Source: Clostridia bacterium (GTDB lineage Bacteria; Bacillota; Clostridia; Oscillospirales; CAG-272). From it: DNA of 7,660 nt. The position numbers and the translations under genes were made by a program. The stretch spans positions 1 through 7,660 of the forward strand of contig JAFQAM010000365.1 of NCBI GenBank assembly GCA_017416885.1, written 5' to 3'. The notes beneath the pieces are model-generated. The model saw only the letters and a program-made list of their open reading frames with translations, had not been told where the DNA came from and searched no databases. This document shows positions 1 through 4,506 of this stretch, one piece after another (position 1 is the stretch's first letter; every line of letters begins with the position of its first letter).

Positions 1-286
1 GTCCTTCAATGGAATCCTCTTCAAAGTAGTGCATTAACCAACCAATTATTATCGAGCCTTCAAATGCGGCATATCTTGCTCCCTTTTTAGCCAATTTTAA
101 GGCTTCTTCGGCTGCAAAGTCCATAAACGTTTCAAAGGTCTTTTTGTTTATGAGTGTCTTACCGTCTTTTTGGATTTTAACGCCGTTATTTATTTTTTCG
201 ATAAGTATATCACTTGCATTTTCTTCAAGGTACGCTTTTAATATTTCGTGTTCTTTAGTCTTTGCTTCTAAAGCTATTTTGCTCAT
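1..286 (-). CDS. PcfK-like / AcrIIA9-family protein, 3' end beyond the window
   Basis: This reading frame starts at ATG 286 and runs off the left edge with 95 codons and no stop. The ribosome site AAAGGAG lies 6 bases upstream. An N-terminal helical stretch (residues 1-33) is followed by a KDGKTLINKKT segment (about 40-50), a helix rich in Ala/Glu/Lys (about 52-70), and the motif HYFEEDSIEG at 86-95. This pattern matches, from memory, the PcfK-like family of clostridial and enterococcal conjugative elements (PcfK is encoded on pCF10). The Cas9 inhibitor AcrIIA9 belongs to the same family. Its ATG overlaps the TGA of the upstream 56-residue gene by 4 bases, so translation is probably coupled. 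The likely role is in conjugation or in blocking a recipient's type II CRISPR nuclease; family membership is well supported, inhibitor activity is inferred. The missing C-terminus prevents a length comparison. Confidence 0.8.
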   Translation of the reverse strand, partial: MSKIALEAKTKEHEILKAYLEENASDILIEKINNGVKIQKDGKTLINKKTFETFMDFAAEEALKLAKKGARYAAFEGSIIIGWLMHYFEEDSIEG

Positions 287-453
287 TGTCTTTCTCCTTT
301 ATTTTCAATAAGTCTTATCACATATCTTACAGCCTCAAGGCATTTAAGAGAATACTCAGCGAACACATTCCATTTTTTCGCCATATTCTCGTTATATTCC
401 TCAATAAGCTGCTTTTCCTTTTCTTTTAGTTCTTCAAGAGTTATATATTTCAT
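283..453 (-). CDS. Small hypothetical helical protein, 56 aa
   Basis: I do not recognise this protein. I place the start at ATG 453 because GAGGT lies 7 bases upstream of it. A possible earlier ATG at 498 has no ribosome site and would add residues unlike the rest. The product begins MKYITLEELKEKEKQ and is almost entirely predicted helix, rich in Glu and Lys, with spacing that could support a short coiled coil through the first 25 residues. Its stop overlaps the start of the PcfK-like gene (ATGA), which suggests coupled translation and perhaps a functional pair. A 54-base gap, the largest in this gene run, separates it from the gene upstream. No function is assigned. Confidence 0.7.
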   Translation of the reverse strand: MKYITLEELKEKEKQLIEEYNENMAKKWNVFAEYSLKCLEAVRYVIRLIENKGERQ

Positions 454-507
454 TTGTTTTACCTCACAATCTGTATAAATAAAAAAGCTCATCTGCACAA
501 CATTGTG

Positions 508-741
508 TCAGAAGGGAACATCTTTTTCAGCCATCATAGCCTCATATTTAGTTATGGGAATAATTTTGGAATTAGAGTTTTTTGCTATTTCTTTGTTTTC
601 ACCAATAACGATTATTTTTCTCCTTTTATACATTTCAATTATTTTTAATACAAAATCATAAGAATAGCAGTAATTAAAAAGCTTGTATTTTTCGTTTTGC
701 TTTTGCTTGTATAGCTTGTATCCGTATTTGTTATCCTTCAT
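508..741 (-). CDS. Hypothetical basic protein, 77 aa
   Basis: I cannot name this product. It is Lys/Tyr-rich (about 17 basic against 9 acidic residues), which sets it apart from its acidic neighbours. A Tyr/Lys-rich N-terminal third (KYGYKLYKQKQ) is followed by a helix (DFVLKIIEMYKRRK, about 29-42) and a short strand segment KIIVIGENKEIAKN. It ends in AEKDVPF. GAGGAAA stands 7 bases before ATG 741, and that ATG overlaps the stop of the upstream gene by one base (TAATG). Its basic charge could mean nucleic-acid or acidic-partner binding, but that is inference only. It is likely real because of the ribosome site, coupling and position in the run. Confidence 0.7.
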   Translation of the reverse strand: MKDNKYGYKLYKQKQNEKYKLFNYCYSYDFVLKIIEMYKRRKIIVIGENKEIAKNSNSKIIPITKYEAMMAEKDVPF

Positions 742-899
742 TATTGTATTTCCTCATATATGTCTTTAAGTCCGTCATAATCATCATCTGAGGTGTTTGC
801 TCGTTTGTGATATATGCTTTCACCAATGGCTGTACCCCAATATGTGTCAATGAAATCATTTATTGCCGTGTTAATATCCTCGATTGTTAAGTTTTCCAT
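741..899 (-). CDS. Small acidic hypothetical protein, 52 aa
   Basis: This short gene reads from ATG 899 to TAA at 743-741. A strong ribosome site (AAAGGAG, 8 bases upstream) lies inside the last codons of the preceding gene, and its stop overlaps the next ATG by one base. The product starts MENLTIEDINTAINDF and carries the acidic cluster SDDDYD near residues 37-42. I count 13 acidic and 3 basic residues, so it is strongly negative. No family is recognised. Small, very acidic proteins beside ArdA can be DNA mimics, but nothing here proves that. Perfect packing between two genes and a clean ribosome site make it a credible gene despite its size. Confidence 0.7.
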   Translation of the reverse strand: MENLTIEDINTAINDFIDTYWGTAIGESIYHKRANTSDDDYDGLKDIYEEIQ

Positions 900-904
900 A
901 GCAT

Positions 905-1105
905 TTACTCCTTTATAATTTCGTATTTATCGTCTGCATAGAGCATACAAACGAATGGGTTGAAACGAGCCTTACATTTAACTCCGTTGTATTCAACTGT
1001 GTAAACCGGGCAAGACTCGCTTTCTGTGTCAATGGCAAGAACATTAACTTCTTTTATCTCGCCATTAAGAGAATGAATGTGTGCATCTGCTTTGTACGGC
1101 GTCAT
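905..1105 (-). CDS. Hypothetical protein, 66 aa
   Basis: The start is ATG 1105, overlapping the TGA of the upstream gene by 4 bases, with AAAGGATG nearby. The product looks beta-rich: alternating hydrophobic segments (EVNVLAIDTE, CPVYTVEYNGVKCKARFNP, ending YADDKYEIIKE). It has three cysteines (about residues 32, 44 and 53) that are too scattered to call a zinc site. I believe similar short proteins occur in clostridial conjugative elements, but I cannot name a family or function. The last codons contain the ribosome site of the next gene, which fits a coupled operon. Confidence 0.7.
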   Translation of the reverse strand: MTPYKADAHIHSLNGEIKEVNVLAIDTESESCPVYTVEYNGVKCKARFNPFVCMLYADDKYEIIKE

Positions 1106-1353
1106 CGTTTTTTCATCCTTTCTAAGAATTCAAGATATTTTGTTTCTGCGCCAAGCAACTTATTAAGCTCCGGCATTATCTCTTCTTTGGTTCTGTTAAT
1201 ACAGGTAAGAGTAAGCATATTGTAATTGCTATTTGTGATATAAATAGATACATATTTAAGCAAATTAGCAATATCTTCATCCCTGTGTCCGTTTGTTTGA
1301 TTGATACATTGAATGGCAGTTAAAATAGCATAAAGCTGTTTTGTGTTTTTCAT
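1102..1353 (-). CDS. Hypothetical helical protein, 83 aa
   Basis: ATG 1353 is preceded by AAGGAGAT at good spacing. Both ends overlap neighbours by 4 bases, so it is embedded in a coupled series. The sequence is predicted mostly helical: an N-terminal helix (KQLYAILTAIQCINQ), a central segment (DEDIANLLKYVSIYI) and a C-terminal amphipathic helix with a KYLEFLERMKKR tail. No motif or signal peptide is seen and I do not recognise it. A small helical adaptor or inhibitor is possible, as is a component of the element's maintenance functions; neither can be argued from sequence alone. Confidence 0.7.
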   Translation of the reverse strand: MKNTKQLYAILTAIQCINQTNGHRDEDIANLLKYVSIYITNSNYNMLTLTCINRTKEEIMPELNKLLGAETKYLEFLERMKKR

Positions 1354-1640
1354 TGTCGTATCTCCTTGTAATCATCGCAATATTTTTCTAAGTCCTCAAG
1401 CTCTGTAAGTGGCTTTGGCGTTTCAAACGTTCCTAATGAAAAGTCATAATCATAGTAGTAAGCATCCGTATTATTTAAAGCCACTATTAAGTGTTCAGCA
1501 AAGATAAAATTATCTTCATCAAGCAGCTTCTTAATAAAGTCTTTTATTATCTCAATGCTTGTTATGTAATAATCAGCCTCGTAGCAGAGTGTAGTAACTG
1601 CATCTTCAAAATTGGTTTTATATAGCTCTTTAATTGTCAT
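1350..1640 (-). CDS. Acidic hypothetical protein, 96 aa
   Basis: The gene begins at ATG 1640, three bases after the ardA stop. Its ribosome site AGGGAGA is formed by the last codons of ardA, so the two are probably translated together. I count 22 acidic and 9 basic residues. The C-terminal half is especially Asp/Glu/Tyr-rich (DAYYYDYDFSLGTFET, then ELEDLEKYCDDYKE). The N-terminal half resembles two helices. No known family is recognised. Tight coupling to ardA and strong negative charge make a DNA-mimic or ArdA-partner role an attractive guess, but that is inference. Confidence 0.75.
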   Translation of the reverse strand: MTIKELYKTNFEDAVTTLCYEADYYITSIEIIKDFIKKLLDEDNFIFAEHLIVALNNTDAYYYDYDFSLGTFETPKPLTELEDLEKYCDDYKEIRQ

Positions 1641-1643
1641 TTT

Positions 1644-2204
1644 TTATCTCCCTATTTCTATAATTCCGCCTGAATATTCTTCGTAACCGTCAAAGCTTAA
1701 ATCACGACCATATGCTTCATAGTCAACATAATTTTCAAGCCATTCAGGTATTTCGTAACAACAAACCTCGTGTATCATATGATAAGCTAAATCCTTAAAG
1801 TCCATATTTTTGTAAAGATTTATATCATCAGCCCAAGAAGAACCGTATTTTTCTACAAGTTCTTCCCAGCATCTAAAACTTCTTACTTCAACATAAGCTT
1901 CAAATATCTCATATTTATATGAATTATCAAGTATTTCTGACTCCTTTAAGGTTTCAAAAAGTGTTTGTGGGTTTACATAGTCCCAATTTGTACTATTTGA
2001 TGGTATTCCTTCTATGTCTTGAATAAATAATTCTTCGTCAATACCGTCAAGCTCGAAGCCTTGTTTTTCAAGCTCCTCTACGATTTCATCCCAATCTGAG
2101 TAATCTTCAAGGTTAAGCCATTTAGAACCTAAAGCTCTTTCGTTACATTCGTTATATGAACCCCAAGAGCCTATAACTATTGATACATTTCCTGTGCTAA
2201 TCAT
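1644..2204 (-). CDS. ardA: ArdA-family antirestriction protein
   Basis: ArdA proteins are elongated, acidic DNA mimics that bind type I restriction-modification enzymes in place of DNA and protect incoming plasmids and conjugative transposons. This 186-residue product has the family layout. An N-terminal domain contains GSWGSYNECNERALGSKW (about 12-29). The central DELF-type acidic segment is GFELDGIDEELFIQDIEG. The C-terminus carries NYVDYEAYGRDL (about 159-170), closely like the Tn916 ArdA ending. I count about 43 acidic and 12 basic residues, as expected for a mimic. The length is slightly above the roughly 166 residues of Tn916 ArdA. ATG 2204 is preceded by AAGGAGAT. It sits mid-operon, and its final codons supply the ribosome site of the next gene. 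No inactivating change is seen. Confidence 0.93.
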   Translation of the reverse strand: MISTGNVSIVIGSWGSYNECNERALGSKWLNLEDYSDWDEIVEELEKQGFELDGIDEELFIQDIEGIPSNSTNWDYVNPQTLFETLKESEILDNSYKYEIFEAYVEVRSFRCWEELVEKYGSSWADDINLYKNMDFKDLAYHMIHEVCCYEIPEWLENYVDYEAYGRDLSFDGYEEYSGGIIEIGR

Positions 2205-2216
2205 TTTTTAATCTCC

Positions 2217-2447
2217 TTAAATTTTCTTAAATACATCTTGAATAATAGCAGTTATACTATCTGCCGTAACATCAATTTTTTGGCATCTTACACCGTCTTT
2301 ATCTAAAAGATAAATGTATTCGCCCTTGTTCGGTATGTCCTCATATTCAGCACCATACCAACCGGAATTAGTCATTACTAATAAATCAAAAAGGACTTCC
2401 TTTACGAAAGCCCTTTTATCTTCTTTAGTTCCTTTGTATATTCGCAT
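2217..2447 (-). CDS. Hypothetical protein, 76 aa
   Basis: I choose ATG 2447 because a strong AAAGGAGG lies just upstream. A TTG six codons earlier would place that ribosome site inside the gene. The product begins MRIYKGTKEDKRAFVKEVLFDLL, probably a strand then a long helix. A strand-rich centre follows (NSGWYGAEYEDIP, GEYIYLLDKDGVRCQKIDV), and it ends in a helix with FKKI. The YLLDKDG turn is seen in many small beta-proteins and is not diagnostic. No family is recognised. It lies 12 bases upstream of ardA and 14 bases downstream of the SLOG gene, so it is part of the same transcript. Confidence 0.75.
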   Translation of the reverse strand: MRIYKGTKEDKRAFVKEVLFDLLVMTNSGWYGAEYEDIPNKGEYIYLLDKDGVRCQKIDVTADSITAIIQDVFKKI

Positions 2448-2461
2448 ATTACCCTCCTTTC

Positions 2462-3100
2462 TCAATCTACGTATATTTCACAAGTAAAATAGCCATTTTG
2501 GTCTATTTTCACATTGTAACCGAAATTTTTATCGTAATTATCGCAAATGTCAGCTATTTGCTTATCTGTCAAAAAGCCGATAAATTCAGGCTTTAATCTG
2601 CCTTTGTATATGTTTTTTGTTGCACCTGCTGTTTCACGAACATTCATAAATACCTCGCTTGGAGAATATTTAGATTTCATTCTTAGCAGCTTATTTCTTT
2701 TAGTCGAATAAATTACCACTGGTTTATCCATTTGAATAAGCCTTTGAATGTTATCTCTTGAGCCTTTACTTGCTTCATCCCAAATAACGAAGCCAACATC
2801 AGCATCTCGTGTCATTTGAATATCCTTTTGCTGATAATATTCATAAGGACTCAATTTACCGAAGGTATCAACCTTTCTTTGCTTAAATGGCTCTTGTGCA
2901 TTTCTTGGTTCAGAGCCTACAAAATACACAGTAATATTAGTATGTGATTTTTCTTGCATATACTTTTGAATTGAAGCATCAACGCCATCACAGTCGCCAA
3001 CCAATATTTCGTGATTGTTTTCCACGATTCTGTTGAGAACCTTTAATATTTCATTATTGAATGACGATACATTTTTAGAACCTGATACAAATACTTTCAT
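2462..3100 (-). CDS. SLOG-superfamily (DprA/LOG-like Rossmann fold) protein, 212 aa
   Basis: SLOG domains are Rossmann-like folds related to DprA/Smf and LOG enzymes. They bind nucleotide-derived ligands or DNA and often sit in phage-defence and mobile-element loci. Residue numbers are from ATG 3100, chosen because AAGGAGAT lies 8 bases upstream; a longer frame to 3148 has no better start. Visible features are an N-terminal strand with SGSKN (6-10), the glycine-rich loop GDCDGVDASIQ (35-45), a QKDIQM helix (91-96), and the strand-turn DADVGFVIWD (99-108) followed by SKGSRDNI (111-118). Then comes a strand KPVVIY. Residues from about 140 to 212 form a second region I cannot place; it ends TCEIYVD. 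The ligand and partner are unknown. Possible roles are sensing a host nucleotide signal or modulating defence or DNA uptake. Confidence 0.82.
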   Translation of the reverse strand: MKVFVSGSKNVSSFNNEILKVLNRIVENNHEILVGDCDGVDASIQKYMQEKSHTNITVYFVGSEPRNAQEPFKQRKVDTFGKLSPYEYYQQKDIQMTRDADVGFVIWDEASKGSRDNIQRLIQMDKPVVIYSTKRNKLLRMKSKYSPSEVFMNVRETAGATKNIYKGRLKPEFIGFLTDKQIADICDNYDKNFGYNVKIDQNGYFTCEIYVD

Positions 3101-3113
3101 TTTTAAATCTCCT

Positions 3114-3341
3114 TTAATTTTCAAAATCTTTAATATATATTTTTTCATAATCTACACCATACTCAAAATACAAATCTCCATTTTTATCTTCAAGTAGGTA
3201 ATAGTCAGTTACAATAATTTTGCCTAAATCACTTATTGCAACTATTGCTTTTTCATTCGCAACATCCAGCTCAATTAAGCCGAATGTTACGAAGTTATAT
3301 CCATTATGAAAATCATAAAATTTTTGATTAGTAGTATTCAT
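3114..3341 (-). CDS. Hypothetical beta-rich protein, 75 aa
   Basis: ATG 3341 has an excellent ribosome site (AAGGAGGTGAAAAT). The sequence suggests a small beta-sheet protein: FVTFGLIELDVANEKAIVAI, LGKIIVTDYYLLED, then GDLYFEYGVDYEKIYIKDF, alternating hydrophobic residues with Asp/Glu/Lys turns. It is acidic overall. No cysteine pair, signal peptide or transmembrane helix is present. I do not recognise a named family. It lies 13 bases upstream of the SLOG gene and 12 bases after the first gene of the operon. Confidence 0.75.
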   Translation of the reverse strand: MNTTNQKFYDFHNGYNFVTFGLIELDVANEKAIVAISDLGKIIVTDYYLLEDKNGDLYFEYGVDYEKIYIKDFEN

Positions 3342-3353
3342 ATTTTCACCTCC

Positions 3354-3680
3354 TTAATCTTCTATTATCTTGAACCAAATGGTGTAGTGAACTTGTGTTT
3401 CGATTGTTTCATAGCTGATAACTTCTGGATTTCTTTGTTTATCATCCTTTACAGGAGCATCAAATTTAACGAACTCTGAATAAGCTCCTTTGAATTCATC
3501 AGTTTTGTTCATAACAGGGAAACAATGCTTAATGCAATCAACGAAATTCTTAATATATGCTGAGCCCTTTCTGCTCAAACGAGCTATGAGCAAATCACTC
3601 TCTGTGATAAAGCCGACTCCTGTGAGCTTGTCGCTCTCCTTTTTAGATAGATTTGTGATAGAATAAATTACCTTTTTCAT
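3354..3680 (-). CDS. Hypothetical protein, 108 aa, first gene of the operon
   Basis: This is the promoter-proximal gene of the minus-strand run. ATG 3680 is preceded by AGGAGGAAAG with 5-6 bases spacing. The product starts MKKVIYSITNLSKKESDKL. It has a middle segment with LLIARLSRKGSAYIKNFVDCIKH (helical, basic) and a C-terminal part with alternating hydrophobics (VISYETIETQVHYTIWFKIIED). It is near neutral and has two Cys, not in a motif. I cannot assign a family. First genes of such cargo operons are sometimes regulators, but no helix-turn-helix is obvious, so I do not claim that. Confidence 0.75.
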   Translation of the reverse strand: MKKVIYSITNLSKKESDKLTGVGFITESDLLIARLSRKGSAYIKNFVDCIKHCFPVMNKTDEFKGAYSEFVKFDAPVKDDKQRNPEVISYETIETQVHYTIWFKIIED

Positions 3681-3743
3681 TTTTCTTTCCTCCTATTTTT
3701 AGCCTTTTGGCACGAAGTGCTGACACCACTGACCGGTTATATG

Positions 3744-3775
3744 CTTATATCTTTTTGTTCTCAGGTGTTTGTCAA
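3744..3775 (-). promoter_or_regulatory. Candidate promoter of the minus-strand cargo operon
   Basis: A perfect -35 box TTGACA reads on the minus strand at 3775-3770. The -10 is less clear. GATATA (18-base spacer) and TATAAG (20-base spacer) both lie just downstream, so the exact hexamer is uncertain. It is about 70-95 bases upstream of the first ATG at 3680 and just downstream of a minus-strand terminator. The -35 lies inside a 14-bp imperfect palindrome (3765-3778), which suggests repression. The leader also holds a small hairpin (GCAC-TTC-GTGC) around 3711-3721. Confidence 0.5.
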
Positions 3776-3778
3776 CAT
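3765..3778. promoter_or_regulatory. Imperfect palindrome over the operon -35 (possible operator)
   Basis: The sequence GTGTTT-GT-CAACAT is an imperfect inverted repeat that covers the TTGACA -35 box. It matches in layout and left arm the perfect palindrome at 3880-3893 (GTGTTT-AC-AAACAC). Two copies of the same unusual element upstream of one operon suggest binding sites for a dimeric regulator. The regulator itself is not visible in the window. Confidence 0.4.
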
Positions 3779-3826
3779 GCAAAAACTTTTTGTGGAGGAT
3801 ACCAAAAAAATTTTCTAAAAAGAAAA

Positions 3827-3851
3827 AAGCCAAGTAATAAATACTTGACTT
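3827..3851 (-). terminator. Intrinsic terminator, minus strand
   Basis: The arms CAAGTA (3831-3836) and TACTTG (3842-3847) pair around a five-base loop. They are extended by AAG/CTT (3827-3829 with 3849-3851) across one mismatch. On the minus strand the stem is followed by GCTTTTTTCTTTTT, a good U-tract; on the plus strand no U-tract follows directly. It lies about 50 bases upstream of the cargo promoter. It would stop transcripts coming from the tRNA side or end a transcript from the 3852-4110 region. Confidence 0.7.
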
Positions 3852-4111
3852 AAAAAAGAAAAATTTTTTGAAAATTAGCGTGTTTACAAACACGAGGTCT
3901 GTGGTAAAACGGTAACGCAAAAGGGTAAAAGTAGGGGGGAAATTAGAAAAATGGTAATGGTGATTCTTCACAAATCTGTCGTAAAGAAAAGGAGGGCGAC
4001 TAAAAGCGAACAGGACAAAGGCTTTTGAACCTACTCTTATTTGCCATAGTGAAGTGCAGAAGCAGCCAGGGTTCAGTATCATAATATCTCCTTTATTTGA
4101 GTGCATAAAAT
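3852..4111. other. Non-coding stretch of about 260 bp with GGTAA repeats
   Basis: I see no convincing gene here. A minus-strand frame of 135 codons crosses it but is Phe-rich, reads through the terminator and the promoter, and looks spurious. A 25-codon plus-strand frame (3951-4028, MVMVILHKSVVKKRRATKSEQ...) is possible but unsupported. The stretch holds the perfect palindrome 3879-3894. It also has four GGTAA words (3903, 3911, 3924 and 3953), two of them as GGTAAAA 21 bp apart, plus a G6 run near 3933. Its composition is more G-rich on the plus strand than its surroundings. Options are an integrase or regulator binding region near an element end, or a small RNA ending at the 3827-3851 terminator. 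Confidence 0.45.
3879..3894. repeat. Perfect 16-bp palindromic element
   Basis: CGTGTTT-AC-AAACACG is an inverted repeat with 7-bp arms and a 2-bp centre. This is too tight for an RNA hairpin loop of the usual size, so a DNA-binding site for a dimer is more likely. A related imperfect copy is at 3765-3778, 115 bp away centre to centre, close to eleven helical turns. Confidence 0.65.
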
Positions 4112-4141
4112 AAAAAAGGACAGAGTTTAAAAACCCTGTCC
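4112..4141 (-). terminator. Intrinsic terminator, minus strand (second after the tRNA)
   Basis: GGACAG (4118-4123) pairs with CTGTCC (4136-4141). An inner GTTT/AAAC extension sits inside the loop. On the minus strand it is followed by TTTTTTATTTTA. It lies about 35 bases beyond the tRNA terminator and acts as a backup or belongs to the neighbouring element end. Confidence 0.75.
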
Positions 4142-4165
4142 TGTGTGTATAATTCGGTATAATAA

Positions 4166-4207
4166 AATAAAAAAGACTCAGCGAACCTTAGGTGTTCAAC
4201 TGAGTCT
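4166..4207 (-). terminator. Intrinsic terminator of tRNA-Arg
   Basis: AGACTCAG (4174-4181) pairs perfectly with CTGAGTCT (4200-4207). The top of the hairpin adds GAAC/GTTC. Reading on the minus strand, the stem is followed by TTTTTTATTTTA. It starts five bases after the encoded CCA, as expected for a single-gene tRNA transcript. Confidence 0.88.
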
Positions 4208-4211
4208 CTCT

Positions 4212-4287
4212 TGGCGCGCCCTGGGAGATTCGAACTCTCGACCTACCGGTTCGTAGCCGGGCACTCTATCCGCTGAGCTAAGGGCGC
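4212..4287 (-). tRNA. tRNA-Arg (anticodon ACG), CCA encoded
   Basis: The 76-base minus-strand sequence folds as a cloverleaf. The 7-bp acceptor stem GCGCCCT/AGGGCGC is perfect. The D stem is GCTC/GAGT with a D loop containing GG, and the anticodon loop is CTACGAA. The variable region is five bases, and the T loop TTCGAAT is followed by discriminator G and CCA. The ACG anticodon (wobble inosine after editing) reads CGU/CGC/CGA arginine codons. Two non-Watson-Crick positions are seen: C27-U43 and A50-C64 in the T stem. The gene has its own promoter and terminator. Its 3' end faces the mobile-type cargo, a common integrase target arrangement. Confidence 0.97.
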
Positions 4288-4302
4288 TTTTTTGCAAGCA
4301 AT

Positions 4303-4331
4303 ATAATATCACAGTTTTAGTTAAATGTCAA
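4303..4331 (-). promoter_or_regulatory. Promoter of tRNA-Arg
   Basis: On the minus strand, TTGACA (4331-4326) is followed by a 17-base spacer and TATTAT (4308-4303). This is a nearly perfect sigma-A-type promoter. The predicted start falls about 7 bases after the -10, leaving a short leader before the mature tRNA 5' end at 4287. This strength fits a stable-RNA gene. Confidence 0.88.
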
Positions 4332-4478
4332 GTGTTTTTTTGATTTTTGTTAAAATTTACGGTTTTATAGCTAAATTGTATGGAAAAAACTAAAAATATG
4401 AGTAAGTAGGTTAAAATGATTTTGCTAAAAGTAGAGCTTATGCTAAAAATATGATAATGTAAAATTAAGTAATATTAA
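4332..4478. other. AT-rich intergenic DNA with a 12-bp direct repeat
   Basis: About 150 bases between the tRNA promoter and the HAD terminator hold no gene that I can support. CTAAAAATATGA occurs twice (4390-4401 and 4443-4454, 53 bp apart), and a third CTAAAA lies between them. In DNA this AT-rich the repeat may be chance. Confidence 0.4.
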
Positions 4479-4503
4479 AAAGGATAGATTAGCTCTATCC
4501 TTT
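4479..4503 (-). terminator. Intrinsic terminator of the HAD phosphatase gene
   Basis: AAAGGATAGA (4479-4488) pairs perfectly with TCTATCCTTT (4494-4503) around a five-base loop. The minus-strand read continues into TTTTTAATATTA. It begins three bases after the stop codon at 4507-4509. Confidence 0.88.
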
Positions 4504-4506
4504 ATT

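Noticed and set aside
454..648. A 64-codon plus-strand frame opposite the 508-741 gene, and a 60-codon one at 3015-3197.
   Set aside because: Hydrophobic Phe/Tyr/Ile-rich antisense translations without ribosome sites, opposite better-supported genes.
3951..4028. A 25-codon plus-strand frame, MVMVILHKSVVKKRRATKSEQ..., preceded by a G-rich run.
   Set aside because: Too short, G-run spacing of about 15 bases is poor for a ribosome site, and no promoter or supporting context is visible.
3699..4106. A 135-codon minus-strand reading frame with AAGGAG before an internal ATG (4083).
   Set aside because: Phe-rich, low-complexity composition; it reads straight through the 3827-3851 terminator, both palindromes and the operon promoter; no family resemblance.
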